A DNA stretch of 64,000 nt. Origin: Chaetomium olivaceum. Lineage: Eukaryota; Ascomycota; Sordariomycetes; Sordariales; Chaetomiaceae. Shown piece after piece: positions 1 to 9,970 of this stretch (positions are counted from its first letter, which is position 1; each line of letters begins with the position of its first letter). Below the pieces are notes generated by a model. That model saw nothing but the letters and a program-made list of their open reading frames with translations, was not told the origin of the DNA and did not search any database. The stretch spans positions 1 through 64,000 of the forward strand of contig JAYWVB010000072.1 in NCBI GenBank assembly GCA_039881045.1, written 5' to 3'. The position numbers were made by a program, and so were the translations under genes.

Positions 1-324
1 TTTTTTACCCATGCCGCAACTGATTTAAGTGGGGTTCATAAACCGAGCAGCCACATGTGGCTGATTTCACCAGTATGGTGGGGTCACGACTAAGCTTCAG
101 CCTCAAAACCAGCCTTGTGCAGCACCAGGCAGGGCCAAACTGACGTGGGCCTTGGCTGCGGCTGCGCGGGCGGGAGGCACCACACCACCAACCACAAACC
201 AACGACGAACAAACGATCCCAACTTTCGAGCTCGTGCTTCACCCCGAACCCGCCCCGCCAGCTCTAATCCGGAAGGCAACAAACACGACACCCACCGATT
301 AAATCCAAAAACACAACTGCGGCC
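1..324. other. Upstream flank and leader of rpn5
   Basis: No gene is seen here. The last 130 bases are rich in C and A, as expected for a fungal 5' leader running into the rpn5 ATG at 325. Short open frames in this stretch look random. Confidence 0.5.
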
Positions 325-1979
325 ATGGCGGATGCGGCGTTCAAGCCCGAGCGGGACTACTCAAAGGAGGCCGACACTCAGATTCCCGAGGCCGAGAAGC
401 TTGCAAAGGTATGCGAAGCGCACTCTTGTGATTTATGTTTAGGGCCATGTGTCTAACTTTCAAATAGACAGACATCCATGCCGCCATCGAGAAACTCTCG
501 GTTCTCGAGAAGCAGACGCGCCAGGTACCACCCACCTGTCCCGCAAACCCCCGCCCCCCGCTAACCAACGTTGCCCAACAGGCCTCCGACCTCGCATCTA
601 CATCACGAATCCTCGTCGCCATCGTCACCATCTGCAAAAATGCCGGCGATTGGAGTCTCCTCAGCGACCAGACCTTGGTGCTCTCCAAGAAGCATAGCCA
701 GCTTAAGCAGGCCATCACCAAGATGGTCCAGACAGTTGTAGGCTTCCTGGACCAGACACCGAGTATGGAAACCAAGCTTTCTGTGATTGAGACCCTCCGC
801 ACAGTCACCGAGGGGCAAGATCTTTGTCGAAGTCGAGCGGGCTCGCGTTACCAAGATCCTTTCCGACATCAAGAAGAAGCAGGGCGATCTCAAAGGGGGG
901 CCGCCGACACACTATGCGAGCTCCAGGTCGAGACATTCGGCTCGATGGACCGCCGCGAGAAAACCGAGTTTATCTTGGCGCAGGTCGCACTCTGCATCGA
1001 GAACGGGGATTGGACACAGGCCGGCATCCTGAGCCGCAAGATCAGCACCAGATATTTAGCCCGGAAACCCAAGAAGACGCCAGTGCAGCTCGAAAAGGAA
1101 AAGAAGGAGCGGGAGAAGAAGGGCAAGGTTGAGGAGGAAGAGCCCGAGAAGGAGGATGATGTCACAGACCTCAAACTGCGCTATTACAGGCAACAAATCC
1201 AGCTGTCTCAACACGAGGGCAAGTACCTCGATGTGTGCAAGCACTACAGACAAGTATTGGACACCGAGTCGGTGGAGGAAGACCCCGTCAAGCTTCGTTT
1301 CGTAAGTACATCACCACTCGGTTTTCGGTTTACCAGCTCGTTACTAACTTTACGATAGGTGCTACAGAGAATAATCTACTTCATCATTCTAGCACCGCAC
1401 GACAACGAACAGCACGACCTGCTCCACGGATCCACAAGGACACGCGGAATTCCACAGTCCCCGAGGATGCCGAGCTCTTGAAACTCTTCACCGTCCACGA
1501 GCTCATGCGGTGGCCCGAAGTCGCCCGGGTATTCGGCCCGCACCTGACCGACACCGATGTCTTCGACGAGGACCTGGACGACTCGGACGACCCGAAGGCC
1601 CACGAGCGGTGGCAGGACCTGCGCAAGCGCGTCATCGAGCACAACGTGCGCGTTATCGCCAAGTACTACACCCGCATCCAGATGGGCCGCCTGACCCAGC
1701 TGCTTGACCTGACCGAGGACGAGACGAGAGACGAAGTACATCAGCGAGCTGGTGACGGCCAAGACGGTCTACGCCAAGATCGATCGACCCGCCCGCATCG
1801 TCAGCTTCGCCAAGCCGCGCGACGCCGACGACATCCTCAACGAGTGGAGCTTCAACATGAAGAGCCTGCTCGGCCTGCTCGAGCGGATCGATCACCTCAT
1901 CACCAAGGAGGAGATGATGGCGAGGATCCAGCCGGGCGTCAAGACTAAGAAGGGCAAGGAATCCAAGCGGGCGCGTTAG
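325..1979 (+). CDS. rpn5: 26S proteasome regulatory subunit Rpn5 (four frame breaks)
   Basis: Rpn5 (PSMD12) is a structural subunit of the proteasome lid and carries a C-terminal PCI domain used for lid assembly. The ATG at 325 opens a conserved start, MADAAFKPERDYS. Introns are at 409-467, 525-581 and 1302-1358, the last with a TTACTAACTT branch region. Family segments seen are LSKKHSQLKQAITKMVQ, VETFGSMDRREKTEF, HYRQVLDTESVEEDPVKLRF and the C-terminal ILNEWSFNMKSLLGLLERID. The reading frame is broken four times: one extra G near 813, two extra G near 895-900, one missing C near 1427, and about four extra bases near 1733. The first two cancel, and so do the last two. No in-frame stops occur elsewhere. 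Since Rpn5 is essential, sequence error is likelier than a pseudogene. It converges on rqc2. Confidence 0.9.
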
Positions 1980-2434
1980 AAGAAGCAGCCCGGGTCCACG
2001 GGATAGCCGCCCGCCACTTCTGATTGAAAGTATATGGTCACGTAGACGACTGTACGAATATACATGATTTGGAATCGGCTGAATCTTGACCACTTAGTGG
2101 ATTCTCATAGTGAGATGAGAGTAGTGCTGCTCGTCAGGTTGCATATGTTACAATCTGTCAAACTACTGAATCGTAATTCGTAGGCGCTATGGTATTCGAA
2201 CAAGATGACAGGCACAGGCCGTATCCTCTTGACGCGGCTGCATGAGTTGAGGCCTGGTTATGTTAAGAGCAATGAAGATGGAAACCATCATAAAATTCGT
2301 TTACGCCTCGGTTACGTTGTTTAACTAACTGCACCTACAAACCAATAAATTTATGTCGATCTAGTGTTTCTTGCAACCCAAGGGGCCCTAGATGTGTGCA
2401 ATGCCTAGCTAGGTAAAACAAGTAACCATCACCA
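1980..2434. other. Convergent 3' intergenic region (rpn5/rqc2)
   Basis: This AT-richer stretch lies between the stop codons of two converging genes and presumably holds both 3' UTRs and poly(A) sites. No ORF or RNA gene is recognisable. Confidence 0.6.
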
Positions 2435-5400
2435 CTATTTCTTCTTCCCCCCCTTCCCCTTCCCACCCTTCCCACCACCTCCCTTGCCCCCCGACCCACC
2501 ACCACCACCACCACCGCCCGCCATGCCCCCCGACATCATAACCATCACCTTCCCGACCGGCACCACATTATACGCCTCCTCGACCTTCATGCCCTTGATC
2601 AGCGCCACCTCCCTCGGCCACATCTTGTCGTCCGCGGCCGACTTCTCGTCCACGGCGCCCTTCTTCCCCGCGGCCAGCCGCCACCGCTCCACAATCTCCT
2701 TGACCGCCTTGCCCTTCTTGACGTGTCCCGGCTGCAGCTTGGCCTTGTACTTGAGCCGCGCGAGCGCATTCCACGGTGCGCACACGGGTATGATCTCGAG
2801 GATCTCGTCGCCGGGCAGCGGGGTGCCGACGAGGGCGTCCAGGGGCGCCAGTTCGGTGGCCGAGTCGGCGCCGGGTTCGTCGCCGTCGCCGTCGCCGTCG
2901 CCGCCGTCTTGGAGCATCTGCTGCCGGCGGACTTCCTCGTGCTCGGCGATTTGCTTGCGGGCGCGTTCCTGGGCCTGGCGGCGCCGTTCTGCTGCGGCGG
3001 CGGCGTCGGCTTCGCGCTGGGCTTTGGCGGCGGCTTCAGCCTCGGCTTTTTGGCGAGCCGCGGCAACGCCGAGGAGTTCTTCCATGATGGCGCGGTCTTC
3101 TTCGTCTTGGTGCTTGTATTTGGTGGCGATCTTTTTGGCTTTGCCGCGCTGGCCGCGCTTGGCGGGGCGGGCTTTTTGTTGTTGCTGTTGTGGTTGCTGG
3201 GAGGACGTGGTGGAGGTTGTTTCGGCGCGGGTCGAGGGGTGCGATTCTTCTGCTTCAGCCTCGGCATCATCTTCGTTTCTGTCTTCTTCGGCGCTAGTTT
3301 GGCTCCTTTCCCCCTCTTCTTCTGCGGGCTCGTCTTTGGTGGACGCATCTTGGTCGACCTGGAGATCTGCCAACTTGTCGGTTGGCGGCTCAGAACCTTG
3401 CTCGAGGGCAGGTTCCGGTTCTTCTTCACCCGCTACCCCTGACTGGAGGGGGTTTCCTTTCTTATCTCCATCCTCGTCTCCCTCCTCGTCGCTGCTCTCC
3501 ATGTCATCTTCTCCGCCGGAGGCGGCGTCAGCCTCCACTTTATTATCGGCACTCACAGAAGCCGCGCCGGCCGTGCTCGTGTCCACGTCATACAATCTAT
3601 GCTTGCCGTGTCTAGCCTTGCTCTCTTCAGAGATCTTGAACATCAACCCAAACCCAAGCATCAGAAGCGATGGAGGTAAAAGGTTGCGCTTCCCACGGAC
3701 CATAAAAGAACCCACAGGAAGGTATTCGCCAGACGGTGCCGACTTGGAGACTTGGTCAGCGTTCACCCACCAGGCGCCCATTGCTGCCTTCGAGTCCCAC
3801 GCGCTGGAACAGCACACAGACAAATTACCCGCCTGGGCGAGTGTTGACGGCGGCATAGGAGCATCGGGTGTTTTGGGGTTGTTCTTGATGATGACGCTTG
3901 ACGCGCCGTGCATGTCCGCGTGGACATAGACGTCGCCTTTCCTCAAATACCGCTTGTAGAGGATTTCATTTTGCTGGGCATCCCGACCGCCGAGCACGAG
4001 GTAGCCATCCGACGAGACGAACCAGGTAAACTTCTCGAACCACATTTGTTTCCTGATGGGCTGAAGTATGGGTTTCTCTTGCTTTAGCCCTTTCTTAAGA
4101 TCCTCGGCGATTTTTTGCTCTGCGTTCTTGAGAGCGATTTCGGACCGCTGGACAGTCTTCTCTTGCTTATCGGCTGCTGTGCGCTTCTGGTCGTAGTACT
4201 CCCGGGCATTATTCCACGGCGAGAGTTTGAGGTTGATGTCGATGACAAGCCGCTTATCTGGTCCTTTGGATTTCTCCTCTACGGCATCATCGGCCGTTTC
4301 TTCGTCAGTGTCGTAGTCAAAGTCCATCTCCTCCTCGGCCTTGCCTTCCTCTTCCTCCTCGCCGAGGAGGAGCGTAATCACGCTTTCGTGGAGCTTCATC
4401 GGGAGTTTGATCATTTCGGCGACCGGATTGTGCTGTTTCTGCTCCCGTTCAACGAGCTTGTTAATATCTACCCAGTCCATTCCCTGTTGGATCAAACCAT
4501 TGATGGCGTCCATTGCTTCCTGGACCCGTTCAATGTTTGCTTCGACGGCTGCGGCCTTGCGAAGGTTCAGCAACTGCACGTCTTGGAGCCCTTCGATCCG
4601 CTGGGCCTGGTCGCGGCGAGCAGCCTCAAGCTTCCGCTTAGCTGTGATCTCGCGCTCCTGCAGTCGAGACTCGAGCTTTTGACCCTCGAGCGAAGAGAAG
4701 AAATCGTCGACTGTCTTATTGTAGCCGTCAAATGACAGTATCTGGCAGTCTGGAATATCCTCAAACTGCTTAGGCAGGAATGGCTGGAAGTCCTCGTACA
4801 GCAAGTTCCGCGCTTTGCCTTTCTCTCCTTCCTCTCCTTCCCCTCCCTCTTTAGCCAGTTCAGCCGCCCGCGGATTGGGCTTCGCGATGATGTATCCCTT
4901 CGCAGTAGGCGAGCTCGTAACCTCATCTAGAATCGAGCGGGCCTGCTCTAGCGAACCAAACAGCGCGTCGAATAACGACTGATCATTCAGGACCTCGGCC
5001 GGCTTGGTGGCGGGGTTAAATCCCGTGAGACGAAACACATGGTCGATAAGGACCGGAGGAAGCTCGGTTATTGTCGTTACAATGCCCCGTCTCAAACCAT
5101 CCGATCCCTTCTTCTTGGTCTTCTCGGTCACAGCTTGCGCTGTTACCGCGGTAAGGGCGTCCCGAAGGCGCTCTTTCGTCAAGGGAGGAACGCCGCCCAA
5201 ATTTTGTCGGTTCTCCAACGAATATGTTGAGCCCACTCGCTGGGGTTCCTGCCCCTTCCCCTCGGGGACAATCCGCAGCAGCGCGAGAATCTTCAAGTCG
5301 GCGTCTGTCAAGATAATATTGCCGCCGGCGAAGAACTCGAGGTATAACCGGTATGCGCCATCGCTGAACCGGAACTCGATGATGCGGTCTGTCCCGATCT

Positions 5401-5753
5401 GGGAGACTCCTGTCACACGACGTGTCTTGAGGAACTTGCGCAGGCGGGCGACGAACGCACTGGGAGCGGGGGCAGCAGCGCGGGCAAAATCGGTCAAGTG
5501 GCAGCGGAAGCCAGACTCGATGAGGACTTGTTGCCTGTTGTCGGGCTTGGCAAATTTAAGAAGGAGGATTTTGGAGTTGAGATCGTAGATGTTTGCCAGG
5601 CGCAAAGAGACAAGCGCTTCGGCAAGCTCATGTGCGATGACCTGTAGCGGAGACGATTTGAATTAGTTGAGGCTCAACCAGATACCTACTAACCACGTGT
5701 TTGGGCCGGAGCGAAGTTACCTTGACGTCCAAGGACGAGAACCTCTGTTTCAT
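2435..5753 (-). CDS. rqc2: Ribosome quality control complex subunit Rqc2/NEMF (Tae2)
   Basis: Rqc2 binds 60S subunits carrying stalled nascent chains, recruits the Ltn1 ligase and elongates the chain with C-terminal Ala/Thr tails. Two exons encode about 1079 aa: 5721-5753 (MKQRFSSLDVK) and 2435-5641, separated by a 79 bp intron. The NFACT-N domain starts at residue 1. Asp9 and the Asp96-Arg97 pair in GTDRIIEF match the Asp/Asp-Arg residues needed for tailing in yeast. Coiled-coil segments lie at roughly 320-520. The NFACT-R domain around 560-690 includes WFEKFTWFVSSDGYLVLGGR and VYVHADMHGASSVIIKN. An acidic, Ala-rich low-complexity stretch follows, then the NFACT-C domain (LEIIPVCAPWNAL) and a Gly/Lys tail ending GGKKK. 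The frame is fully open through long GC-rich repeats. Confidence 0.95.
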
Positions 5754-6030
5754 CTTGGGCGTGGCGGGAGCAGGTCAACAATCAAGCTCGAATTGTTCCT
5801 CAAGGCAAGCAATTCTCGAGACAGTTCTGAGCTCTATGTCATGGCGGGGCGGCCTGCTGGTGTGTCGGCGACCCAAAAAGGGTAGGTGGGGTTCCGTTGC
5901 ATTTCTCACCCCGCCGGAGCTCCCGGGCCCTGACTGGCTCACCTCAGCTGCGGAATCTCTCCCACTTTGACACTCGTGCAGGCACTGCAGCAAGACCTAC
6001 CAGATCGGTTGGTTCGAGAATGCAGGCCAG

Positions 6031-6165
6031 TCACGTTGTTGGGAGAGCCCGCCTCCGCTGCCATATCTTTTGAACGACGCCAAACAAATGATATGTGATT
6101 GCGAACATCAATCCGCCGAACCCGAAACCAATTGCGAGTGAATAGAACGCTTGCATGGTCTCCAT
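6031..6165 (-). CDS. Small single-pass membrane protein, Ost4-like
   Basis: A 44-codon ORF (ATG at 6165, TGA at 6031) encodes one strong hydrophobic helix at residues 7-31 followed by a basic stretch, KIWQRRR. The core SLAIGFGFGGLMFAITYH has Ser9 and the SLAI-FG...YH pattern at the same positions as yeast Ost4, a roughly 36 aa subunit of oligosaccharyltransferase in the ER membrane. An ATTACAG acceptor-like site sits just upstream, so a 5' UTR intron is possible. It lies tandem to rqc2, 277 bp upstream. The basic C-terminus is not typical of Ost4, so it could be another tail-anchored microprotein or a terminal exon. Identification rests on a short match only. Confidence 0.45.
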   Translation of the reverse strand: METMQAFYSLAIGFGFGGLMFAITYHLFGVVQKIWQRRRALPTT

Positions 6166-8286
6166 AGCGTCTGTAATGGTCCGTATCAATTAAAGTTGCG
6201 ACGGAAGACGGGAGAATGAGGTTGCGCTCTGTGGCACTCGAATATCGTGATTTCTGATGAGAGTGGTGACAAGTTCATGACATGGGCTGTTGAAGCCCCA
6301 AACACAGCATGCAAACACAGCATGGAAGCCAAGTTGTTTCCCCATCCCACATCCACACCGCCTGGCTTGGCTCATCGGCCATACTCCGCACTCTAGACCT
6401 TGAGTAACTATCCAAGTAGCAGGACACATTGACTCTGGCAATAATTAACCACGAGACACCCGGTATCAAAACCATTCACAGGAGGAACTCGGAGTCATGG
6501 TCAGGCCGGCAAGGTCGATTCCTGCCGGGTCGATATCAGGTCGACTTTCTGCCACGAAGCACAATGGCAAATGCGTTAGTTAACAGGACCGGTCCCGCAA
6601 CCACGTCAACTCGGAGGAAAAGAACCCGGCTTGTCCAAGATCCGAACCATTTGCTCCATCGACTCCATCTGCTCCATTTGCTCCATCACTTCTCACCATA
6701 TCAACAAAGGACACGGCACTCGGCAGCTGGTGACGACAAGTCACATGCGAACAACCGGCGCCGAACAGCGATCGGCTCGGCGGAGGGCCCGGTCTCTTCC
6801 GTGTCAGCGGCTAGTTGCCATGACAACGCATGATGATGTGCTTGACGAAGGTGGAGAACCGAGAAGCACCTCGGCACCTGCTGAATGGGATAATCAACCT
6901 GTTTTATCTCAGTCAGATGCCGGGAACAGGGCCGAGACCGTGACCGGTGTAACGTAAGGGTTTCTGAGATGTCTTTGACCCTTTGACCGCTTTGGCGCCC
7001 TGATGTTGTTGACCCCGAGCTGAAGACAAGCGCTGAGATGGCGGCTGGGGTGACTTTTGCGACCTCAGTTCAACCACCCTTGGCCGCATCTCGGCGACGC
7101 TGACAACCCAATCGCAAGCGCCCACGAAATGTGAGGCCGCGCAAAGGCCTTCCCGCCTCTCCCAGCCTCCCGTCCTTTTGGTGACGGCCAATCGAGTGCG
7201 CGAATCGAAGGTGATCGGCCATGCTGGCTTCCCAGCCCGCAGATTCTCATGCTGCAGCAGGGATCTGACCGACCCCCCCAACCACCCACCAGACGCAGCT
7301 GGTACGCTTGCGCTGCAGGAAATCCGAGAGATCGAGAGCTCCAAGTGGTCTTGGCCACCTGTGCGTTCAGCCTCCGCGTTTGATTAAGATTGCCAGGAGC
7401 TTCTCAAAGGTCTCGCCAAACAGAGCTTCCAAGTTCCGGGTGCTGGCAGGTTGAGGAAGCCGGCAATTGGCGCAACAATTCCTGACCCCCCCCCATCAGC
7501 CGATCATGGCTATCTCTCAACCCGAAGGAGGTTGGAGACGCCGATTGAGGACCAGCACACCCTGGCTATGGGGGGGTCGGCCAGCAGCGCAAATGCGCAA
7601 TTGTGGATGAGGTTTTTCAGCTTGCGACGGAACAGCTGCTAGCTCAATGCGGCGAGACGCGCCAACCCTGGAAGAACGAGCAGGGAGGCAGCGAGGCAGC
7701 GAGGCAGGGAGGTTGGGGAAACAACCCCCGCAGAAAGGGAGCAAGGGTCGGCCTTGTGGGGTCTCCGAAACGATCCGCTAAACCAATTGAGGCCACAACA
7801 AACAAGATGGGGACCCACATCATGTAAACAGACAGACAGACACTCTGGAGCTCCTGCCACTCTGGGGATTTGTGCCTTGGTTCGCAGTGGCTGGCAGTGG
7901 TTGGCGACTGCCAATTGACCCCGGCCGGGACGGCCACACACCAATTCTCACGATCCCATTGGACTTTGGTTACACTGCTTGGAACTGTCGCTCTCCCGCC
8001 AACCAGCGACAGGTTCGGAAAAGCGCCGCCTGAATGCGTATTTGAAGCGGCCTCTCTCGACCAGCCTGGCCCCGATCTTCTCCTCCTCCTTCTGCACTTG
8101 CACACACCCCATCCACTCACAACCAACCACAAATCCCCAAACTCCATTCTTTCCCTTGTAGGAATTCGATTGAAAAAGAAGACGGGTCCATCCACAGACC
8201 GCCTTCTCTACTTTCACTCGACTTCTTTCCAGGAAAAGAAGCAAGAGTCATTCTTCTTATCCACCTTTCGATAATCGGAAGGTTGA
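6166..8286. other. Intergenic region upstream of hex-1
   Basis: About 2.1 kb with only short, unconvincing open frames. The final 300 bases are pyrimidine-rich (for example near 8085-8160) and have acceptor-like sites near 8230. They probably form the long hex-1 promoter and leader. Confidence 0.4.
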
Positions 8287-9286
8287 GGAGAAGACTGCCT
8301 CTCTGCGCATCAAGCCGCCAACCTGGACTTTGAAGCCCGTGTCCCGGTCCCTTTCAGCGTCTTCCCGTCATCGTACAGGGAGTCTGAGACCGCCACCCAA
8401 ACCCACATCCACGAAGAGGTTGAGATCAAGCTCCCCCAGCTCGCCGGACGGGAAGGTCAACACTCTTCGCCCCCAGCCCAAGCACATCTTCCTCCCGCCG
8501 GAGAGGAGAGCTTTAAGGAAGAGGTCCGTATCACTCATCACCACCAAGAGGAGGAACGCCGCCGTCCCGGTATCCACAAGGAGTTTGTTTACCGCGAGGA
8601 GCACCACCACCACAAGTGAGTTATTCATTAGTTCTGCTGTTGATTCTGTTGAGTCCTCTCAAAACCCTTGTTTTGTTTTGTTTTGTTTTGTTTTGGTCCA
8701 CTTGGCCTTGCCCGGTTTCCCCGCCTTTTCTTTTTCTCTGTCCTGTCCAGGGCCACCCAAGCCCCCCTGCTCAGCGCCGCCTCGCCAAGGCGGTCTGGAG
8801 CCAGGGGGGGCTGGGTTGACCCAGGAACCAGATGAAAAGAAAAACACGCGCTTCCCATTATAAACATTCGACTTCTTCTCCTTCCTTAACTAACCATCCA
8901 CTTCCAACATCAGGCCTCAAAAGACCTACACCGAGTCTCGTGTCGAGTTCGATAACCACCAGCACCGCCCTCAAAACTCCGTCGTCGACGTTGCCGAGAG
9001 CGAGTATCGTTCCCGTGTCCAGTCCAACTACCACAAGGAAGCTTCCGTAGTCGGCTCTACCGTCGACAGCCCCCGCCTCGGTCATCACCACCACCACCAC
9101 AAGGCCCACAGCCACGTCGACGACTACACCGTTGACGTCCCTGTCTCTCGTCCCACCTACAAGGAGTCCGTCTACGTCACCGGTACCACCGTTGACCCGC
9201 CCTCTCCTCCTCGCTCTACATACAAGAGCAAGGTAGACATCATCGAAGAGACCGTCGACACCCCGCGTCACGACACTCAATCCAAG
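8287..9286 (+). CDS. hex-1: Upstream exons encoding the N-terminal extension of a long HEX-1 isoform
   Basis: Two open segments, 8287-8615 and 8914-9286, join across a GTGAGT..CAG intron (8616-8913) and read straight into the HEX-1 ATG at 9287. The peptide is His-rich and repetitive. It contains HEEVEI, KEEVRITHHHQEEERRRPG, EFVYREEHHHH, TYTESRVEFD, SEYRSRVQ, TYKESVYV and TYKSKVDIIEE, a recurring Tyr/Glu-x-x-x-Val pattern. Alternative long forms of the Woronin-body protein are described in Aspergillus. No in-frame ATG was found: the frame is closed by a stop at 8284-8286, so the first coding exon must be spliced in from upstream, or an indel hides it. It may instead be partly 5' UTR, though the sustained repeat composition argues for coding. 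Confidence 0.55.
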
Positions 9287-9970
9287 ATGGGTTACTTTGA
9301 CGAGGACGGTAAGCATACCCCCTTTACCCCCTCCCCCTTGTCTAGTCCTGGGAAGCCCCAGGACAGTGACAGGCACGTGTGCTCACGCCAACACCAGGCA
9401 ACTACCACTCGTTCCGTCGTGGATTGCACAAGTTAGCTGACCGTATTGCCCACCCCGAAGGCCACGACCGCGTTGAGGCTGCCGACAGCCGCGATGTCCA
9501 GCGCCGCTCTGAGGCCACCCCTGGCCCCAACACTGTGACCATCCCCTGCCACCATGTCCGTCTCGGCGACATCCTCATCCTCCAGGGCCGCCCTTGCCAG
9601 GTCATCCGCATCTCGACCTCGCGCTGCCACTGGCCAGCACCGCTACCTTGGTGTCGACCTCTTCACCAAGCAGCTCCATGAGGAGTCGTCCTTCGTCTCG
9701 AACCCGGCCCCCAGCGTCGTGGTTCAGACCATGGTTGGCCCGGTCTTCAAGCAGTACCGTGTCCTCGACATGCATGACGGCACCATCGTCGCCATGACCG
9801 AGACTGGCGATGTCAAGCAGAACCTGCCCGTCATTGACCAGAGCAGCCTCTGGGGCCGCCTCAAGAAGGCTTTCGAGTCTGGCCGCGGCAGTGTCCGTGT
9901 TCTCGTTGTCACCGACAACAACCGGGAGATGGCTGTTGACATGCGCGTCGTTCACGGCTCGCGCCTCTAA
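9287..9970 (+). CDS. hex-1: Woronin body major protein HEX-1
   Basis: HEX-1 self-assembles into the crystalline core of Woronin bodies, peroxisome-derived organelles that plug septal pores after hyphal damage. Exons are 9287-9308 and 9398-9970. The start MGYFDEDGNYHSFRRGLHKL is followed by an eIF5A-like fold: VTIPCHHVRLGDILILQGRP, YLGVDLFTKQLHEESSF, VFKQYRVLDMHDGTIVAMTE and NLPVIDQSSLWGRLKKAFES. The final tripeptide SRL is a PTS1 peroxisomal signal. One extra base near 9619 (TCGCGCTGCC where TCGGCTGCC is expected) shifts the frame between ISTS and TGQHRYLG. Everything on both sides is intact, so a base-calling error is likely. The gene places the organism in Pezizomycotina. The upstream long-isoform exons share this reading frame. 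Confidence 0.95.

Noticed and set aside
2484..3929. 481-codon ORF on the plus strand opposite rqc2
   Set aside because: It is antisense to the well-conserved NFACT protein and consists of low-complexity Ser/Ala/Pro, the mirror of the acidic Ala-rich linker.
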